From Clostridium sp. CCUG 7971 (GTDB lineage: Bacteria; Bacillota; Clostridia; Peptostreptococcales; Peptostreptococcaceae): a stretch of DNA of 59,984 bases. The notes under the pieces were generated by a model. It did no database searches. It saw only the letters and a program-made list of their open reading frames with translations, and was not told the origin of the DNA. The DNA lies in NCBI RefSeq assembly GCF_017590215.1, contig NZ_JAFFPK010000083.1, forward strand, positions 1-59,984. The letters are read 5' to 3'. Numbering within the stretch: the first letter of the stretch is position 1; every line of letters begins with the position of its first letter. This document shows positions 17,686 to 29,030 of this stretch, piece by piece. Made by a program: the position numbers and the translations under genes.

Positions 17686-20184
17686 TTACTTATATGCTTT
17701 AAATCCTTTAAGTCTAAGTGCATTACTAATTACAGATACTGAACTTAAACTCATAGCTGCTGCTGCAAACATTGGATTTAATAAGGGACCACCAAACATG
17801 TATAGTACACCTGCTGCTATTGGTATTCCTACTGTGTTGTATGCAAATGCCCAGAATAAGTTTTGTTTAATATTTTTTATAGTTTCTTTACTTAACTTTA
17901 TAGCTGTTGGAACATCCATTAAGTCACTTCTCATTAAAACTATATCAGCAGATTCCATAGCTACATCTGTTCCACTTCCTATTGCTATACCTATATTCGC
18001 CTCAGCTAAAGCTGGAGCATCATTTATTCCATCCCCTACCATAGCAACAAACTTTCCTTGTTCTTGAAGTTTTTTAACCTCATTTGATTTATCTTGTGGT
18101 AAAACTTCTGCAAGTACTATATCTATACCAACTTCTTTTGCTATTGCATCAGCAGTCTTTTTATTATCTCCTGTTACCATAGCTACTTTTATTCCCATAC
18201 TATGAAGTTTTTCTATAGCTCTTTTACTGCTTTCTTTAACTACGTCTGCTACTGCTATTATTCCTGATAGGTCATTTTCCATAGCTATATACATAGGTGT
18301 TTTACCTTGTGTGGCTAATTCATCTGATTTATCTTTTAAATCCCCTAGACTTATATTTCTATCATCCATAAGCTTTTTATTTCCAAGTAAAACATTTTTA
18401 TTATCTATAGTTACTTCTATACCATGTCCTGGTATAGCTTTGAATTTTTCTACCTTCATAAATTCAATATTTTTTTCTTCACCAAATTTTACTATGGCTT
18501 CTCCTAGTGGATGTTCTGAACCTTTTTCAGCGCTTGATGCTATGCATAATAAATAATCTTCATTTACACCATTACTTACTACTATATCTGTAACTTGAGG
18601 TTTTCCTTCTGTTATCGTTCCAGTTTTATCAAATATTATCGTATCTATCTTATGAGCTAACTCTAGAGCCTCTCCACCTTTTATTAATATTCCATTTTCT
18701 GCACCTTTACCTGTACCTACCATGATTGCTGTAGGAGTTGCAAGACCTAGGGCACATGGGCAAGCTATTACAAGTACTGATATAAATATTGTAAGAACAA
18801 ATTCTAAGTCCTTACTTCCAACTACAAACCAAAGTAATGCTGATAATAAAGATATAGCTATAACTGTTGGTACAAAATACCCTGATACAGTATCTGCTAA
18901 TTTTGCTATTGGTGCCTTTTTACCTTGTGCATCTTCAACTAATTTTATAATTTGAGATAGTACAGTATCTGCACCTATTTTTTCTGTTTTAAATTTTATG
19001 CTACCATTTTTATTAATACTTGCTCCTGTAACTTTATCTCCTATATTCTTTTCTACAGGTATACTTTCTCCTGTAAGCATCGACTCATCTACAGAAGTGT
19101 GACCTTCTATTACTATACCATCTACAGGTATCTTACTACCTGGCTTAACTATTATTATATCTCCAACTTCAACTTCTTCTATTGGTATTTCTATTTCTTT
19201 TCCATCTTTTATAACTATTGCCGTTTTAGGCTGAAGACCCATAAGTTTCTTTATAGCCTCACTTGTTTTACCTTTTGATTTTGATTCTAAATATTTACCA
19301 AGTAATATAAGTGCAATTATTATACCTGCACTCTCATAGTACAATTGATGATGCCCATGACCTGCTACCATATCTGTAGTAGCCATTTGAATTGTTGTAT
19401 ATACACTGTATAAAAATGCTGCTAGTGTTCCTATTGCTACTAATGAATCCATATTTGGACTTTTGTTAATTAGTGCTTTAAATCCATTTGTATAGAACTT
19501 ATTTCCAGCTACCATTACTGGTATTACTAATACTAATTGAATTAAAGCATAGTTTAATGGATTTGCCATTGGATCTATAATATTTGGCACTGGCCATGGT
19601 CCAAATGGTTTTGATATCATAGGTCCCATTGCTATATAAAATAGTGGTATAGAAAATCCTACTGCAACTAAGAACTTTGTAAATAGTATTTTCATTTCTT
19701 TTTCTTTTCTCAACTTATCTTCATCTACATTTGAATCTTTAGTTGTGCTCTTTTCTAATACTTTATATCCTGCTTTTTCTATAGTATTTCTTATTTGAGT
19801 TAATTTTAATTTAGATGTATCATAGTTTATAGTAGCTTTTTCTGTAGCTACATTTACATTAATATTTTCTACCCCATCTAACTTTTTAACTGCTCTTTCT
19901 ATTGCTTTTGCACAAGATGCACAAGTCATTCCACCTATCTTGAAATCTATCTTATTATAACTAACATCTTCTATCAAATTGTACCCTGCTTTTTTTACCG
20001 CTTTTTCTAAATCTTCAAATTTAACTTTACTATTATCATATTCTATTTGAATTTTTTCTGTAGCCATGTTTACACTTTGATCAACTACTCCATCAACTTT
20101 TTTTACAGCTCTTTCTGCAGCCTTACCACAAGCTGAGCATGTCATTCCAGTTACTTTAAAACTTCTTTTTACTGTATTACTCAT
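17686..20184 (-). CDS. copA: Copper-translocating P1B-type ATPase
   Basis: 832 residues. Two heavy-metal-associated domains, with CxxC at residues 16-19 and 88-91. Then eight membrane helices with the TGES actuator motif, the CPC ion site in [16 protein letters not shown], phosphorylation motif [12 protein letters not shown], the HP motif (SEHPLGEAI) and the [10 protein letters not shown] hinge. CPC together with two GMTCxxC domains marks Cu(I) export. RBS AGGAG precedes the ATG. No copZ or csoR gene is adjacent, but a CsoR-type operator overlaps the transcription start region, so copper induction is expected. Confidence 0.95.
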   Translation of the reverse strand: MSNTVKRSFKVTGMTCSACGKAAERAVKKVDGVVDQSVNMATEKIQIEYDNSKVKFEDLEKAVKKAGYNLIEDVSYNKIDFKIGGMTCASCAKAIERAVKKLDGVENINVNVATEKATINYDTSKLKLTQIRNTIEKAGYKVLEKSTTKDSNVDEDKLRKEKEMKILFTKFLVAVGFSIPLFYIAMGPMISKPFGPWPVPNIIDPMANPLNYALIQLVLVIPVMVAGNKFYTNGFKALINKSPNMDSLVAIGTLAAFLYSVYTTIQMATTDMVAGHGHHQLYYESAGIIIALILLGKYLESKSKGKTSEAIKKLMGLQPKTAIVIKDGKEIEIPIEEVEVGDIIIVKPGSKIPVDGIVIEGHTSVDESMLTGESIPVEKNIGDKVTGASINKNGSIKFKTEKIGADTVLSQIIKLVEDAQGKKAPIAKLADTVSGYFVPTVIAISLLSALLWFVVGSKDLEFVLTIFISVLVIACPCALGLATPTAIMVGTGKGAENGILIKGGEALELAHKIDTIIFDKTGTITEGKPQVTDIVVSNGVNEDYLLCIASSAEKGSEHPLGEAIVKFGEEKNIEFMKVEKFKAIPGHGIEVTIDNKNVLLGNKKLMDDRNISLGDLKDKSDELATQGKTPMYIAMENDLSGIIAVADVVKESSKRAIEKLHSMGIKVAMVTGDNKKTADAIAKEVGIDIVLAEVLPQDKSNEVKKLQEQGKFVAMVGDGINDAPALAEANIGIAIGSGTDVAMESADIVLMRSDLMDVPTAIKLSKETIKNIKQNLFWAFAYNTVGIPIAAGVLYMFGGPLLNPMFAAAAMSLSSVSVISNALRLKGFKAYK

Positions 20185-20270
20185 TTTGTATCTCCTTTCA
20201 TATTTTTATAGATGCTATATCTATAAACCGAATTTTATATATATTTCAGCCGCTTTAATTTATATTTTCA

Positions 20271-20287
20271 ATACCCCCTACGGGTAT
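20271..20287. promoter_or_regulatory. CsoR-type operator of copA
   Basis: ATACCCCCTACGGGTAT, an interrupted GC-rich palindrome matching the known CsoR operator form (TACCC...GGGTA). It lies just downstream of the -10 element at 20297-20302, overlapping the expected start of transcription. Copper binding to CsoR would release it. Confidence 0.75.
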
Positions 20288-20296
20288 CTTATAGCT

Positions 20297-20325
20297 ATAG
20301 TATAGCTCATTTTTTTATTTGTCAA
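20297..20325 (-). promoter_or_regulatory. copA promoter
   Basis: Minus strand: TTGACA (20320-20325), exactly 17 bp, TACTAT (20297-20302). The CsoR-type site begins about 10 bp downstream. Confidence 0.75.
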
Positions 20326-20341
20326 TAATATTTTCCAAAAT

Positions 20342-20377
20342 AAAAAAAGATATTGTGAGTCCACAATATCTTTTTTA
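20342..20377 (-). terminator. Terminator of the PTS operon
   Basis: Stem AAGATATTGTG/CACAATATCTT with AGTC loop and T-run on either strand, just past the PTS IIBC stop codon and upstream of the copA promoter. Confidence 0.85.
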
Positions 20378-20388
20378 CTTAAACCTTA

Positions 20389-21867
20389 TTATATATTTGA
20401 GTTATACAATTTTTCAAGTTCATCAGCTACAAACTGTACTTGTGTTCCTACAACAATTTGTATACTATTTTTACCTGGTCTAATTATACCTGATATACCT
20501 GATGATTTAATAACTTTTTCATTTATTAATGATTGATCTTTTATTTCTAAACGAAGTCTAGTTATGCAGTTATCAATAGATGTTACATTTTCTTTTCCGC
20601 CAAGACCTCTTAATATAATTTCTGCTTTTTCAGTAAAGCTATTATTTGAAAATCTAGAGTTATTGTTTAAAACATTTGAAGTATTGTCTACTTCGACCTC
20701 ATCTTCTTCTCTACCTGGTGTATGTAAATTAAATTTAACTATAGCAAAGCGGAATACTACATAGTAAATTAAAGCAAATGCTAAACCTATTGGTATTAAC
20801 ATCCATGGGTTTTCAGCCATTGGAGCTTTAAAACTTAAAAACCAGTCTACAAATCCTGCACTAAAATTAAATCCTGATCTTACTGGTAATAATGCACAAA
20901 CTACTCCTGATATACCTGTTAAAACTGCATGTATAAAGTATAATCCTGGTGCTAGGAACATAAATGCAAATTCTAATGGCTCTGTAACACCTGAGAAGAA
21001 TGAAGATATAGCTGCTGCTAATAATAATCCATATACAGCTTTTTTCTTCTTATCTTTTGCAGTATGATACATTGCAAGTGCTCCTGCTGGTAGTCCAAAC
21101 ATCATTACTGGGAAGAAACCTGTAAGATACATTCCTGTAACACCTTTAGTTCCTACTGCTCCTGCTGTTCCCCAGAAATTAGCTATATCATTTATTCCAG
21201 CTACATCAAACCAGAATACTGAATTAAGCGCATGATGAAGACCTGCTGGTATTAATAATCTATTAAAGAACATATATATACCTGAACCTACTGCTCCAGT
21301 AGAAACTATAGACTCTCCAAATGCTACTAATGCATTATAAACTACTGGCCATACAAAGAATAACACTAATGCTGCTAAAACTGATGCACCTGCCGTCACG
21401 ATTGCAACTGATCGTTTTCCACTAAAGAATGATAATGCGTCTGGTAACTTAGTCTTTTTAAATTTATTGTAGCAACTAGCTCCTATTAAACCTGATATAA
21501 TACCTGTAAACTGAGTTTGTATTTTAGTAAATGCTGCTGCTACTTCTTCCACTGGTATACCTTTGAAGAATGCTACTGATTCTGGTGCTAATAATGTTGT
21601 AATAATTAACCATGAAACAAGACCTGCAAGACCAGCTGTTCCATCACTGTCATCAGACATTCCAACTCCAACACCTATAGCAAATAAAATCGCCATGTTA
21701 TCAATTAATGCACTACCTGCTTTTATTAAAAAAGCTGCTAATACACTATTTGCTCCCCAACCTGTTGGGTCAATCCAGTAACCAATACCCATAAAGATAC
21801 TTGCAACTGGTAGACATGCAACTGGAAGCATTAATGACTTACCTAATCTTTGTAAATATTTCATCAT
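20389..21867 (-). CDS. PTS glucose/N-acetylglucosamine-type EIICB
   Basis: 492 residues. Residues 1 to about 380 form the EIIC membrane channel of the glucose superfamily (LMLPVACLPVASIFMGIGYW; LHHALNSVFWFDVAG; SGVTEPLEFAFMFLAPGLY). A linker is followed by EIIB with the phosphorylated Cys434 in DNCITRLRL. It transports and phosphorylates the sugar together with the IIA protein upstream. The HHALNSVFWFDVAGI loop is NagE-like, whereas the GlcT-type RAT favours glucose; I leave the sugar open. Last gene of the antiterminator-IIA-IICB operon. Confidence 0.88.
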   Translation of the reverse strand: MMKYLQRLGKSLMLPVACLPVASIFMGIGYWIDPTGWGANSVLAAFLIKAGSALIDNMAILFAIGVGVGMSDDSDGTAGLAGLVSWLIITTLLAPESVAFFKGIPVEEVAAAFTKIQTQFTGIISGLIGASCYNKFKKTKLPDALSFFSGKRSVAIVTAGASVLAALVLFFVWPVVYNALVAFGESIVSTGAVGSGIYMFFNRLLIPAGLHHALNSVFWFDVAGINDIANFWGTAGAVGTKGVTGMYLTGFFPVMMFGLPAGALAMYHTAKDKKKKAVYGLLLAAAISSFFSGVTEPLEFAFMFLAPGLYFIHAVLTGISGVVCALLPVRSGFNFSAGFVDWFLSFKAPMAENPWMLIPIGLAFALIYYVVFRFAIVKFNLHTPGREEDEVEVDNTSNVLNNNSRFSNNSFTEKAEIILRGLGGKENVTSIDNCITRLRLEIKDQSLINEKVIKSSGISGIIRPGKNSIQIVVGTQVQFVADELEKLYNSNI

Positions 21868-21930
21868 AATAAATATACCCCCCTCATATTTTTTATTTAA
21901 AGGATTTCATCCTTAAATACATTGTTATAT

Positions 21931-23299
<1,369 letters not shown>

Positions 23300-23335
23300 A
23301 AATATTTTCATGCCCCCCTCTTTTAAAATTCAAAC

Positions 23336-23396
23336 AAAAAATGACCAAACCTTATAAAACATTATAAAAACTATAATGTTTTATAAAATTTGGTCT
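23336..23396 (-). terminator. Conditional terminator controlled by the RAT
   Basis: Long stem: GACCAAA pairs with TTTGGTC, with the inner TTATAAAACATTATA/TATAATGTTTTATAA pairing, followed by a T-run on the minus strand. Its 5' arm shares the GACC bases with the RAT, so the two structures exclude each other. Confidence 0.85.
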
Positions 23397-23420
23397 TGCC
23401 TGCATAATCAGTAACACGCC
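23392..23420 (-). promoter_or_regulatory. RAT ribonucleic antiterminator, GlcT type
   Basis: The minus strand begins GGCGTGTTACTGATTATGCA and continues GGCAAGACC. It matches the B. subtilis ptsG RAT core (GTGTTACTGATT...CAGGCA) that GlcT binds. Located between promoter and terminator in the leader of the antiterminator gene, as expected for autoregulation. Confidence 0.85.
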
Positions 23421-23452
23421 AAATGCGTTATATCCAGTTATTATTTAATATA

Positions 23453-23481
23453 AATATAGCTTTTCAATAAAAGTTTGTCAA
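23453..23481 (-). promoter_or_regulatory. Promoter of the PTS operon
   Basis: Minus strand: TTGACA (23476-23481), 17-bp spacer, TATATT (23453-23458); the RAT begins about 33 nt downstream of the -10. Confidence 0.75.
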
Positions 23482-23577
23482 TATTTTTAATTAATATTAT
23501 TAATAATTTTCAAAAAATAAAATATTTTATAAAGTTAAAATGCAAACTAGTTAGTTTTCTAAATTATTTTTTCTTTT

Positions 23578-23964
23578 TTATACTGTTTTATTTAAAATAA
23601 TAACTTCTCTAATATCATTACATTCAATTTCAATTCCATATAATTCATTTTTATAAACTTCTCTAAAACTCACTCTTTTTTCTATTGATGGATTTTTATA
23701 ATTAAAAAAATCAAATCTTACTGCCGATATAATATTTTTACCTTTATATAAATTATAAGAATAATATATATCTTCTTCACTTTTTAAAATTGAGTTTTTA
23801 GGATATATTTTTAAAGTAGATTGCTTATTTTCTATTGTTAGTGTTATATCCCAATTTTCACTATACCCAACAAGTTCAACCATCCTATTTTTATTCATTG
23901 TAAATACACAAACTATTGATATAGAAATTATGGTTATTAATATATGTATTATTTTATTATTCAA
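23578..23964 (-). CDS. Small membrane-anchored hypothetical protein
   Basis: About 128 residues with one N-terminal hydrophobic segment (IIHILITIISISIVCVFTM) acting as anchor or uncleaved signal, then a soluble beta-rich domain with a YSENWDITLTIENKQSTLKI start. Start placed at the TTG at 23964, because the in-frame TTG at 23979 overlaps the ribosome binding site GGGAGAT. I do not recognise the family. It is isolated between terminators. Confidence 0.55.
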   Translation of the reverse strand: MNNKIIHILITIISISIVCVFTMNKNRMVELVGYSENWDITLTIENKQSTLKIYPKNSILKSEEDIYYSYNLYKGKNIISAVRFDFFNYKNPSIEKRVSFREVYKNELYGIEIECNDIREVIILNKTV

Positions 23965-24026
23965 CTTTATATCTCCCAAGCTATTTAAATTTATTTTAGT
24001 TGTGATATGTTTTCAAAGATAAATAT

Positions 24027-24079
24027 AAAGTCCTTTCTTAATATCACTATAATATATAACGATATTAAGGAAGGATTTG
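24027..24079 (-). terminator. Hairpin after the aspartate decarboxylase gene
   Basis: 19-nt arms 24027-24045 and 24061-24079 pair with two mismatches (AAAGTCCTTTCTTAATATC against its partner). Located about 80 nt past the stop codon. Likely terminator; the T-run is weak. Confidence 0.5.
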
Positions 24080-24156
24080 TGACTTATTTATATATTAAAT
24101 TTATTTAATTTAAAAAGGTATTTTCTCTAATCAATTTATAATTTAATGTTTTAAAT

Positions 24157-25785
24157 CTATCTAGATTCTTTCCAATCTCTAGCATACTCATCAAATAAAT
24201 TATTTATGGCTTTTCCTATTTCAATATATTGCTCGTCTTTTAAATTTGCAAGAGAAACACGAATTGACCAAGTTGGACCTTCAAATCCACCACCATTTAG
24301 TAATACTATACTATGCCTTTCAGCTAATTCAAATAAAAACTCTATAACATCTCTCTCTTTTTCTAGGTATCTTGCAAAATCTTTTCCATATTTCATTTTA
24401 GCCCAAATTAATAAATCATATTGATTATAATAGGAAGTACTATGCGGGTCTACTTTAATTGGCAATCCAATCAAGTTATCATATAATAATTGCTTACGCT
24501 TTCTACAAATAGATTTTGTTTTTTCTTTATATCGGTTATCACTATCTAGCAATGCAAATATTGAAAAGATTGCCATTTGAACTTGTAAAGGCGTTGATAA
24601 TCCTGCAGTATGATTTAGAGCCACTTGCCTACTATCAGCTACTATTCTATCTATAAATTTAATTTTTTCTGGTTCAGTAGTTAAAGATGAATATCTTTCT
24701 GCAATTATATCTTTTTTATCATTTGGTAGTTCTGATATTAATTTATTAAATATATTATCTTTAGCAAGTGCTATAACACCTAACCTCCAACCAGTTACTC
24801 CAAAATATTTTGAGAAAGAGTATACACCCAAAGTATTAAATGGCATTGTAACCATTAAAGACTTAAAATTATCTGCAAATGTTCCATATACATCGTCTGT
24901 TATAATTATTAAGTTCGGATTTTTTTCTTCAACAATTTTCTTTAAGTAATTCATTGATTCTTCGTCCATTGCAACTGATGGTGGGTTACTTGGGTTAACT
25001 ATGCAAAGGGCTTTTATACTAGGGTCGGCAAGTTTATCTAATTCTTCTTTGGGATATTGCCAAGTATGTCTACCTTCTTCACTCATTGATGATGCACGAA
25101 CTTCTACCACATCAAATTTATATCTAGGTAAATCTGGTATATCTATATATGGCGTGAAAATTGGAACCATTAACGCTAATTTATCACCTTTATTCATTAA
25201 ATAATTTGCTATTAATGAATCAAATATGTAGCACATTGCAGCAGTACCACCTTCTACTGCAAAAAGATCTTGTGTTGCATCTTTTAAGTTTCCACCCATT
25301 TCTTTAATTAAGTATTCTCTTACTACTTTTTCAATTCTAATTAACATACGATCTGGTACTGGGTAGTTATCACCAATAATACCATCTACTAATTCAAATA
25401 CCCATGAGTCTGGTTCAAAGTTATGTTTTTCTATACCATAATCTATAATTTTATCTAATAATTCAATCCCTTCTACATCTTTACGTTCATTGTAATAAGC
25501 TTTAAATCTATCATATATACCTTGTTTTTCTGGCATACCAGCTAAATCACCATCACACCAAACTCTTTGACTTTCGTGTACTGCAAATTGTCCTAATGTA
25601 AAAAATGATTGTCTTGGAGTCGATGCCGTCCAGTTTGGATTTCCTCTTCCTGCATTAAGTAAAACCCTTACACCTTTTCGCTCTGACTTTTTAGCTAAAT
25701 TTATTAATTCATCCTTTAATTCAAAAGGGCTTAATGTCTTGACTTTTTCTATTAGTTGCTCTCTTTTAAGTTCTCTATCATCCAT
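24157..25785 (-). CDS. asdA: Aspartate 4-decarboxylase (bifunctional aspartate aminotransferase/beta-decarboxylase)
   Basis: 542 residues, the length of the PLP-dependent L-aspartate beta-decarboxylase family and about 140 longer than ordinary aminotransferases. N-terminal family block LLNAGRGNPNWTASTPR; NPSNPPS substrate loop; TDDVYGTF; PLP Lys326 in YSFSKYFGVTGWRLG; C-terminal Arg region GPTWSIRVSLANL. Converts L-aspartate to L-alanine and CO2. The AspT aspartate:alanine antiporter that often accompanies it is not here. RBS AAAGAGTG is weak and 10 nt away. Monocistronic. Confidence 0.92.
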   Translation of the reverse strand: MDDRELKREQLIEKVKTLSPFELKDELINLAKKSERKGVRVLLNAGRGNPNWTASTPRQSFFTLGQFAVHESQRVWCDGDLAGMPEKQGIYDRFKAYYNERKDVEGIELLDKIIDYGIEKHNFEPDSWVFELVDGIIGDNYPVPDRMLIRIEKVVREYLIKEMGGNLKDATQDLFAVEGGTAAMCYIFDSLIANYLMNKGDKLALMVPIFTPYIDIPDLPRYKFDVVEVRASSMSEEGRHTWQYPKEELDKLADPSIKALCIVNPSNPPSVAMDEESMNYLKKIVEEKNPNLIIITDDVYGTFADNFKSLMVTMPFNTLGVYSFSKYFGVTGWRLGVIALAKDNIFNKLISELPNDKKDIIAERYSSLTTEPEKIKFIDRIVADSRQVALNHTAGLSTPLQVQMAIFSIFALLDSDNRYKEKTKSICRKRKQLLYDNLIGLPIKVDPHSTSYYNQYDLLIWAKMKYGKDFARYLEKERDVIEFLFELAERHSIVLLNGGGFEGPTWSIRVSLANLKDEQYIEIGKAINNLFDEYARDWKESR

Positions 25786-26068
25786 AAATTTTACACACTC
25801 TTTCTTTTAATAATTATCAAGATCTTATGCGAAAAATAATATAATTACTTAACTTCAAACTATTGAACTCATATTTTAGTTACTATCAAAACTATTGTTT
25901 CCAACTATTTATACATTATCCAAACTGTATATAAATTATATTTAGCTTCTATGTTAAAATTCCTCTTATTATGTCTCCAAAATATTGGTAATCTCATCTT
26001 CGCATAGTTAAATATTAATAACATATACTATTTATGATTACATAATATTATTTTTTATGGAGGTATAT

Positions 26069-26506
26069 ATGAAAAAACTATTGGTTTCGACACTCTGCTT
26101 TTTATTACTTTTTACAAATATTTCATTTGCCAATCCAGCTCTAGTTGAAAAATCAGTTAAAGATTTAGATATGGTCAATAATAATATGAATGTTCTATTT
26201 AAAACCATTTTATCTAAAGAAAATCTTAGTAAGGATGATATTTTTAAACAAGTTGCATTTAATGATTCTATACTATCTGAAAACTCTAATAAAATAATTA
26301 CAGCATATTCTAAAGAAAATAACTTGCATATAAAGAGGACTTATTCTTCAATAATGTATATTAGTTCCTTATATCAACTAGGTTTATCTAGTTTATTAGT
26401 TTACTTAGATGATACAAGTCAACTAGATTATTTTCTTGATGCCAGTGCAAGTGCAGTTTCTGCAAATACTCTCCTTTTACAACTAAAATCTGATATAAAA
26501 AAGTAA
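26069..26506 (+). CDS. Secreted hypothetical protein
   Basis: 145 residues with a clear signal peptide (KKLLVSTLCFLLLFTNISFA, cleavage after SFA), then an all-alpha domain rich in Ser, Asn and Leu with no Cys. The ATG at 26069 is used: GGAGG lies 7 nt before it and overlaps an earlier in-frame ATG at 26057. No family recognised. Located alone with its own terminator. Confidence 0.65.
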   Translation: MKKLLVSTLCFLLLFTNISFANPALVEKSVKDLDMVNNNMNVLFKTILSKENLSKDDIFKQVAFNDSILSENSNKIITAYSKENNLHIKRTYSSIMYISSLYQLGLSSLLVYLDDTSQLDYFLDASASAVSANTLLLQLKSDIKK

Positions 26507-26551
26507 ATAAATAAAACCGTATCATCTATTTTTGACACGGTTTTATTTATT
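26506..26551. terminator. Bidirectional terminator
   Basis: Stem AATAAATAAAACCGT/ACGGTTTTATTTATT between the convergent secreted-protein and GNAT genes, with A and T flanks. Confidence 0.75.
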
Positions 26552-26595
26552 ATAGATAAAATCAAACAAATTAAATTATATATTTAAATAATATG

Positions 26596-27462
26596 TTACT
26601 TAACTTCCATCCAATATCCTAAAATTGATTTATCTTTAAATCCTCTGTTTTTGTACATATTATAAGCTCTTTGATTTTTTTTAATAACAATTAATTCAAT
26701 ATTTTCTACAGATTTTTTATTTAAAAAATCTATTGCTGTTTCCAATAAAGATTTACCATATCCTTTTCCCCTATATTCCTTACATAGCCCAATGTCAAAT
26801 AATCCTCTATCTTTTTCTATTTCAATATTCATAAATCCTATAATATTATTATCTTTAACCACCATAAAGAAATGATTATTTTCATCAGATTTATTTATGT
26901 ATTTTTCTATGTCTGTAATATAATGGTATATTCCATGAGGCATATCGCTAAATGAATCATTAATTATATTTAAATATATTTCTTTATTTTCATTACTTAA
27001 TTTAATTAAATCTAAAGTCTTTTCTCTTAATGATTTATCATCTAAAGTCATACTAAGAGACATATATTCTTCTTTATACCCTAAATTTTCGAGTATTCTA
27101 AGGTGTTCCTTATTACCTGCGCATAAATATATTGAAGTAGGATTATGTTTTTTAGATATTTCTATTGCTGTATTAGTTAAATCTATTACAACCAATTCCT
27201 TATTTTCAAAATCATCTAATATCTCGTGCGAATATATATATACAGCTCCAAGTTCTTTACAAACCTCTAGAACTATAGATACTTTCCCAACCACCTTATT
27301 ATCTATAAAACAAAATAAACTTCCCTCACCATATCCATTTACCTTATTATTAAATAAATCCTCAATTTCATCTAATGATTTTTCTGAATCCCCATTTCTA
27401 TTAACAAACTTATAAACTTCATGTTTTTCTAAATTACTTAAATCTGAATACCCCTTAATCAT
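26596..27462 (-). CDS. Tandem GNAT family N-acetyltransferase
   Basis: 288 residues. The C-terminal half is a clear GNAT domain: VVKDNNIIGFMNIE, then the acetyl-CoA loop CKEYRGKGYGKSLLETAI and NQRAYNMYKNRGF. The N-terminal half looks like a degenerate GNAT (FIDNKVVGKVSIVLE; LRILENLGY) without the R/Q-x-x-G-x-G/A loop, so only the second domain is likely catalytic. Start at the ATG at 27462 with AGGGGTGAT; the GTG at 27471 is part of that site. Acceptor substrate unknown. Confidence 0.8.
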   Translation of the reverse strand: MIKGYSDLSNLEKHEVYKFVNRNGDSEKSLDEIEDLFNNKVNGYGEGSLFCFIDNKVVGKVSIVLEVCKELGAVYIYSHEILDDFENKELVVIDLTNTAIEISKKHNPTSIYLCAGNKEHLRILENLGYKEEYMSLSMTLDDKSLREKTLDLIKLSNENKEIYLNIINDSFSDMPHGIYHYITDIEKYINKSDENNHFFMVVKDNNIIGFMNIEIEKDRGLFDIGLCKEYRGKGYGKSLLETAIDFLNKKSVENIELIVIKKNQRAYNMYKNRGFKDKSILGYWMEVK

Positions 27463-27519
27463 ATATATCACCCCTATTATTAGTCTCCACTAAAATTTCA
27501 TATAATATTATTATAAACT

Positions 27520-27550
27520 AAAAAGCTCTAGAAATATTTCTAGAGCTTTA
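27520..27550. terminator. Hairpin terminator after the azoreductase locus
   Basis: Perfect stem AAAGCTCTAGAAA/TTTCTAGAGCTTT with an AT loop, just downstream of the azoR stop codon. Confidence 0.75.
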
Positions 27551-27568
27551 CTTTATTATAAAAATTAA

Positions 27569-28164
27569 TTAAAATTTGCTTGCTATCTCTTTAGCTTGTT
27601 TTTTACCATTTTCTATTATTTCATTTATATCCGCAACACCTGTGTCTGTATTATCTAATGCTATTGTTTTCATATCTGTAATTCCGAAAAATCCTAGTAT
27701 AGTTTTTAAATATCTATCACCCATTTCATATGGTGAATTATTATAATCTCCACCTCTAGATACTATATGAACAGCTTTTTTATTATTTAAAAGCCCAACT
27801 GGCCCTTGTGCTGTATATTTAAATGTTATACCTGATACACTTACATAATCTATATATGCTTTTAATATTGCCGGGATACTTAAATTCCACATTGGAGCTG
27901 CAATTATGTATTTATCAGCTTCTGCAATTGGTAAGCATATTTTAATTTTGGATGATTTTTACTATCCTCATCTTTAGGACTAAATAATTTTTCTAAATCT
28001 TCCGGTCTTAAAAAATCTATATTTTCCTTATATAAATCTAATGTTACAACTTCATCATTAGGATTATTTTTTTTGTATTCTTCCACAAATTCATCTGAAA
28101 CTTTAAATGTTCTTGATTGACCTTCTGGTTTAATATTTGCTTTTATATATAATACTCTGCTCAT
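27569..28164 (-). pseudogene. azoR: FMN-dependent NADH-azoreductase, frameshifted
   Basis: Two adjacent frames together give a full flavodoxin-like azoreductase. The first (from the ATG at 28164, RBS AAAGGAGA) carries SRVLYIKANIKPEGQSRTFK and ends in a stop at 27904. The second continues without its own start as AEADKYIIAAPMWNLSIPA, then GITFKYTAQGPVGLL and AVHIVSRGGDY, the AzoR FMN-binding signatures. A single missing base near 27926-27929, in minus-strand CAATTGCAG, accounts for the break. Either a true pseudogene or a sequencing error; the rest of both halves is intact, so decay is recent if real. Confidence 0.85.
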
Positions 28165-28251
28165 TTTATTTCTCCTTTTAATTGAATTTATATATATTTA
28201 TATCTTTCTTAAAATGCCTTAATTTTGTTTATATAATATATAGATACCCAT

Positions 28252-28974
28252 TTACTTAGATTTTCCATCTAAATTTATAATATTTGCATCTTTTATATAT
28301 TCATCAATTATACTTTTTCCTATATTAAAATAGCTTACACACTTATCAAGTATTGCCGCATCAGTACTAACTACTCTCTCTAGTTTGTCTAAGATAACAT
28401 CTGCATTATTTACTAATTCAACTTCAGTTTTAATTTTCCAACGGTTAGCATAATCTAATATTTTATACTTTAAGTTTCTAGAATTAGAAACTGGTGCATC
28501 TAAGTAAAATTTAATTTCTTTACAATTATATTTTTCTAAAAACTTTCCTATTAAGTTTAAAGCTTCCTCTGTCTTATCAATAATTTTATAAGTTCCCCTT
28601 AGCCCTGCCAAATCTCTAATATTATTATCGCTACCTAAAATTAAAGTTCCTCCAGATAACGCAACCTCAAGGGTTATTATCAAATTAAATCCATCTATAT
28701 ATAAACATCCGTCATTTATTTTATCTATAGAAAGATTTTTTGACTTTCTTATTATTATTTTTTCCTCTATACATATTGATCTTTTCAATGCATCCCTTTG
28801 CCTAGATGAAAATTGGTATCTATCCCCAACAAAATTTACTACTGGGTCTATTTTATAATCTCTATTTATTAACCACTCAATTTCTTCTTTAGCTTTTTTT
28901 AATCGTATTAATTCTTTATCAGAAAACCATCTTTTATCATTTTCATCAAATCCTCTTCTAGATACTTTGCCCAT
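28252..28974 (-). CDS. DUF434 domain-containing protein
   Basis: 240 residues, soluble. The N-terminal DUF434 block has the pattern FSDKELIRLKKAKEEIEWLI then VGDRYQFSSRQRDALKRSI. The second domain (DUF5616-like) has YIDGFNLIITLEVALSGG, LRGTYK and FYLDAPVSNSRNLK, reminiscent of PIN/NYN-like acidic patches (YIDGFN, FYLDAPVSNS, STDAAILD). Nuclease activity is therefore possible but is my inference. RBS GAGGGTGG. The upstream segment holds a pirin remnant. Confidence 0.8.
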   Translation of the reverse strand: MGKVSRRGFDENDKRWFSDKELIRLKKAKEEIEWLINRDYKIDPVVNFVGDRYQFSSRQRDALKRSICIEEKIIIRKSKNLSIDKINDGCLYIDGFNLIITLEVALSGGTLILGSDNNIRDLAGLRGTYKIIDKTEEALNLIGKFLEKYNCKEIKFYLDAPVSNSRNLKYKILDYANRWKIKTEVELVNNADVILDKLERVVSTDAAILDKCVSYFNIGKSIIDEYIKDANIINLDGKSK

Positions 28975-29030
28975 GCCACCCTCACCACCGGATTCTATTT
29001 GTATAATGTTTTAATTAAACTATGAAATAT

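Noticed and set aside
27893-27930. Programmed frameshift in azoR
   Set aside because: No slippery heptamer or following stem is visible at the break; a plain base loss explains it.
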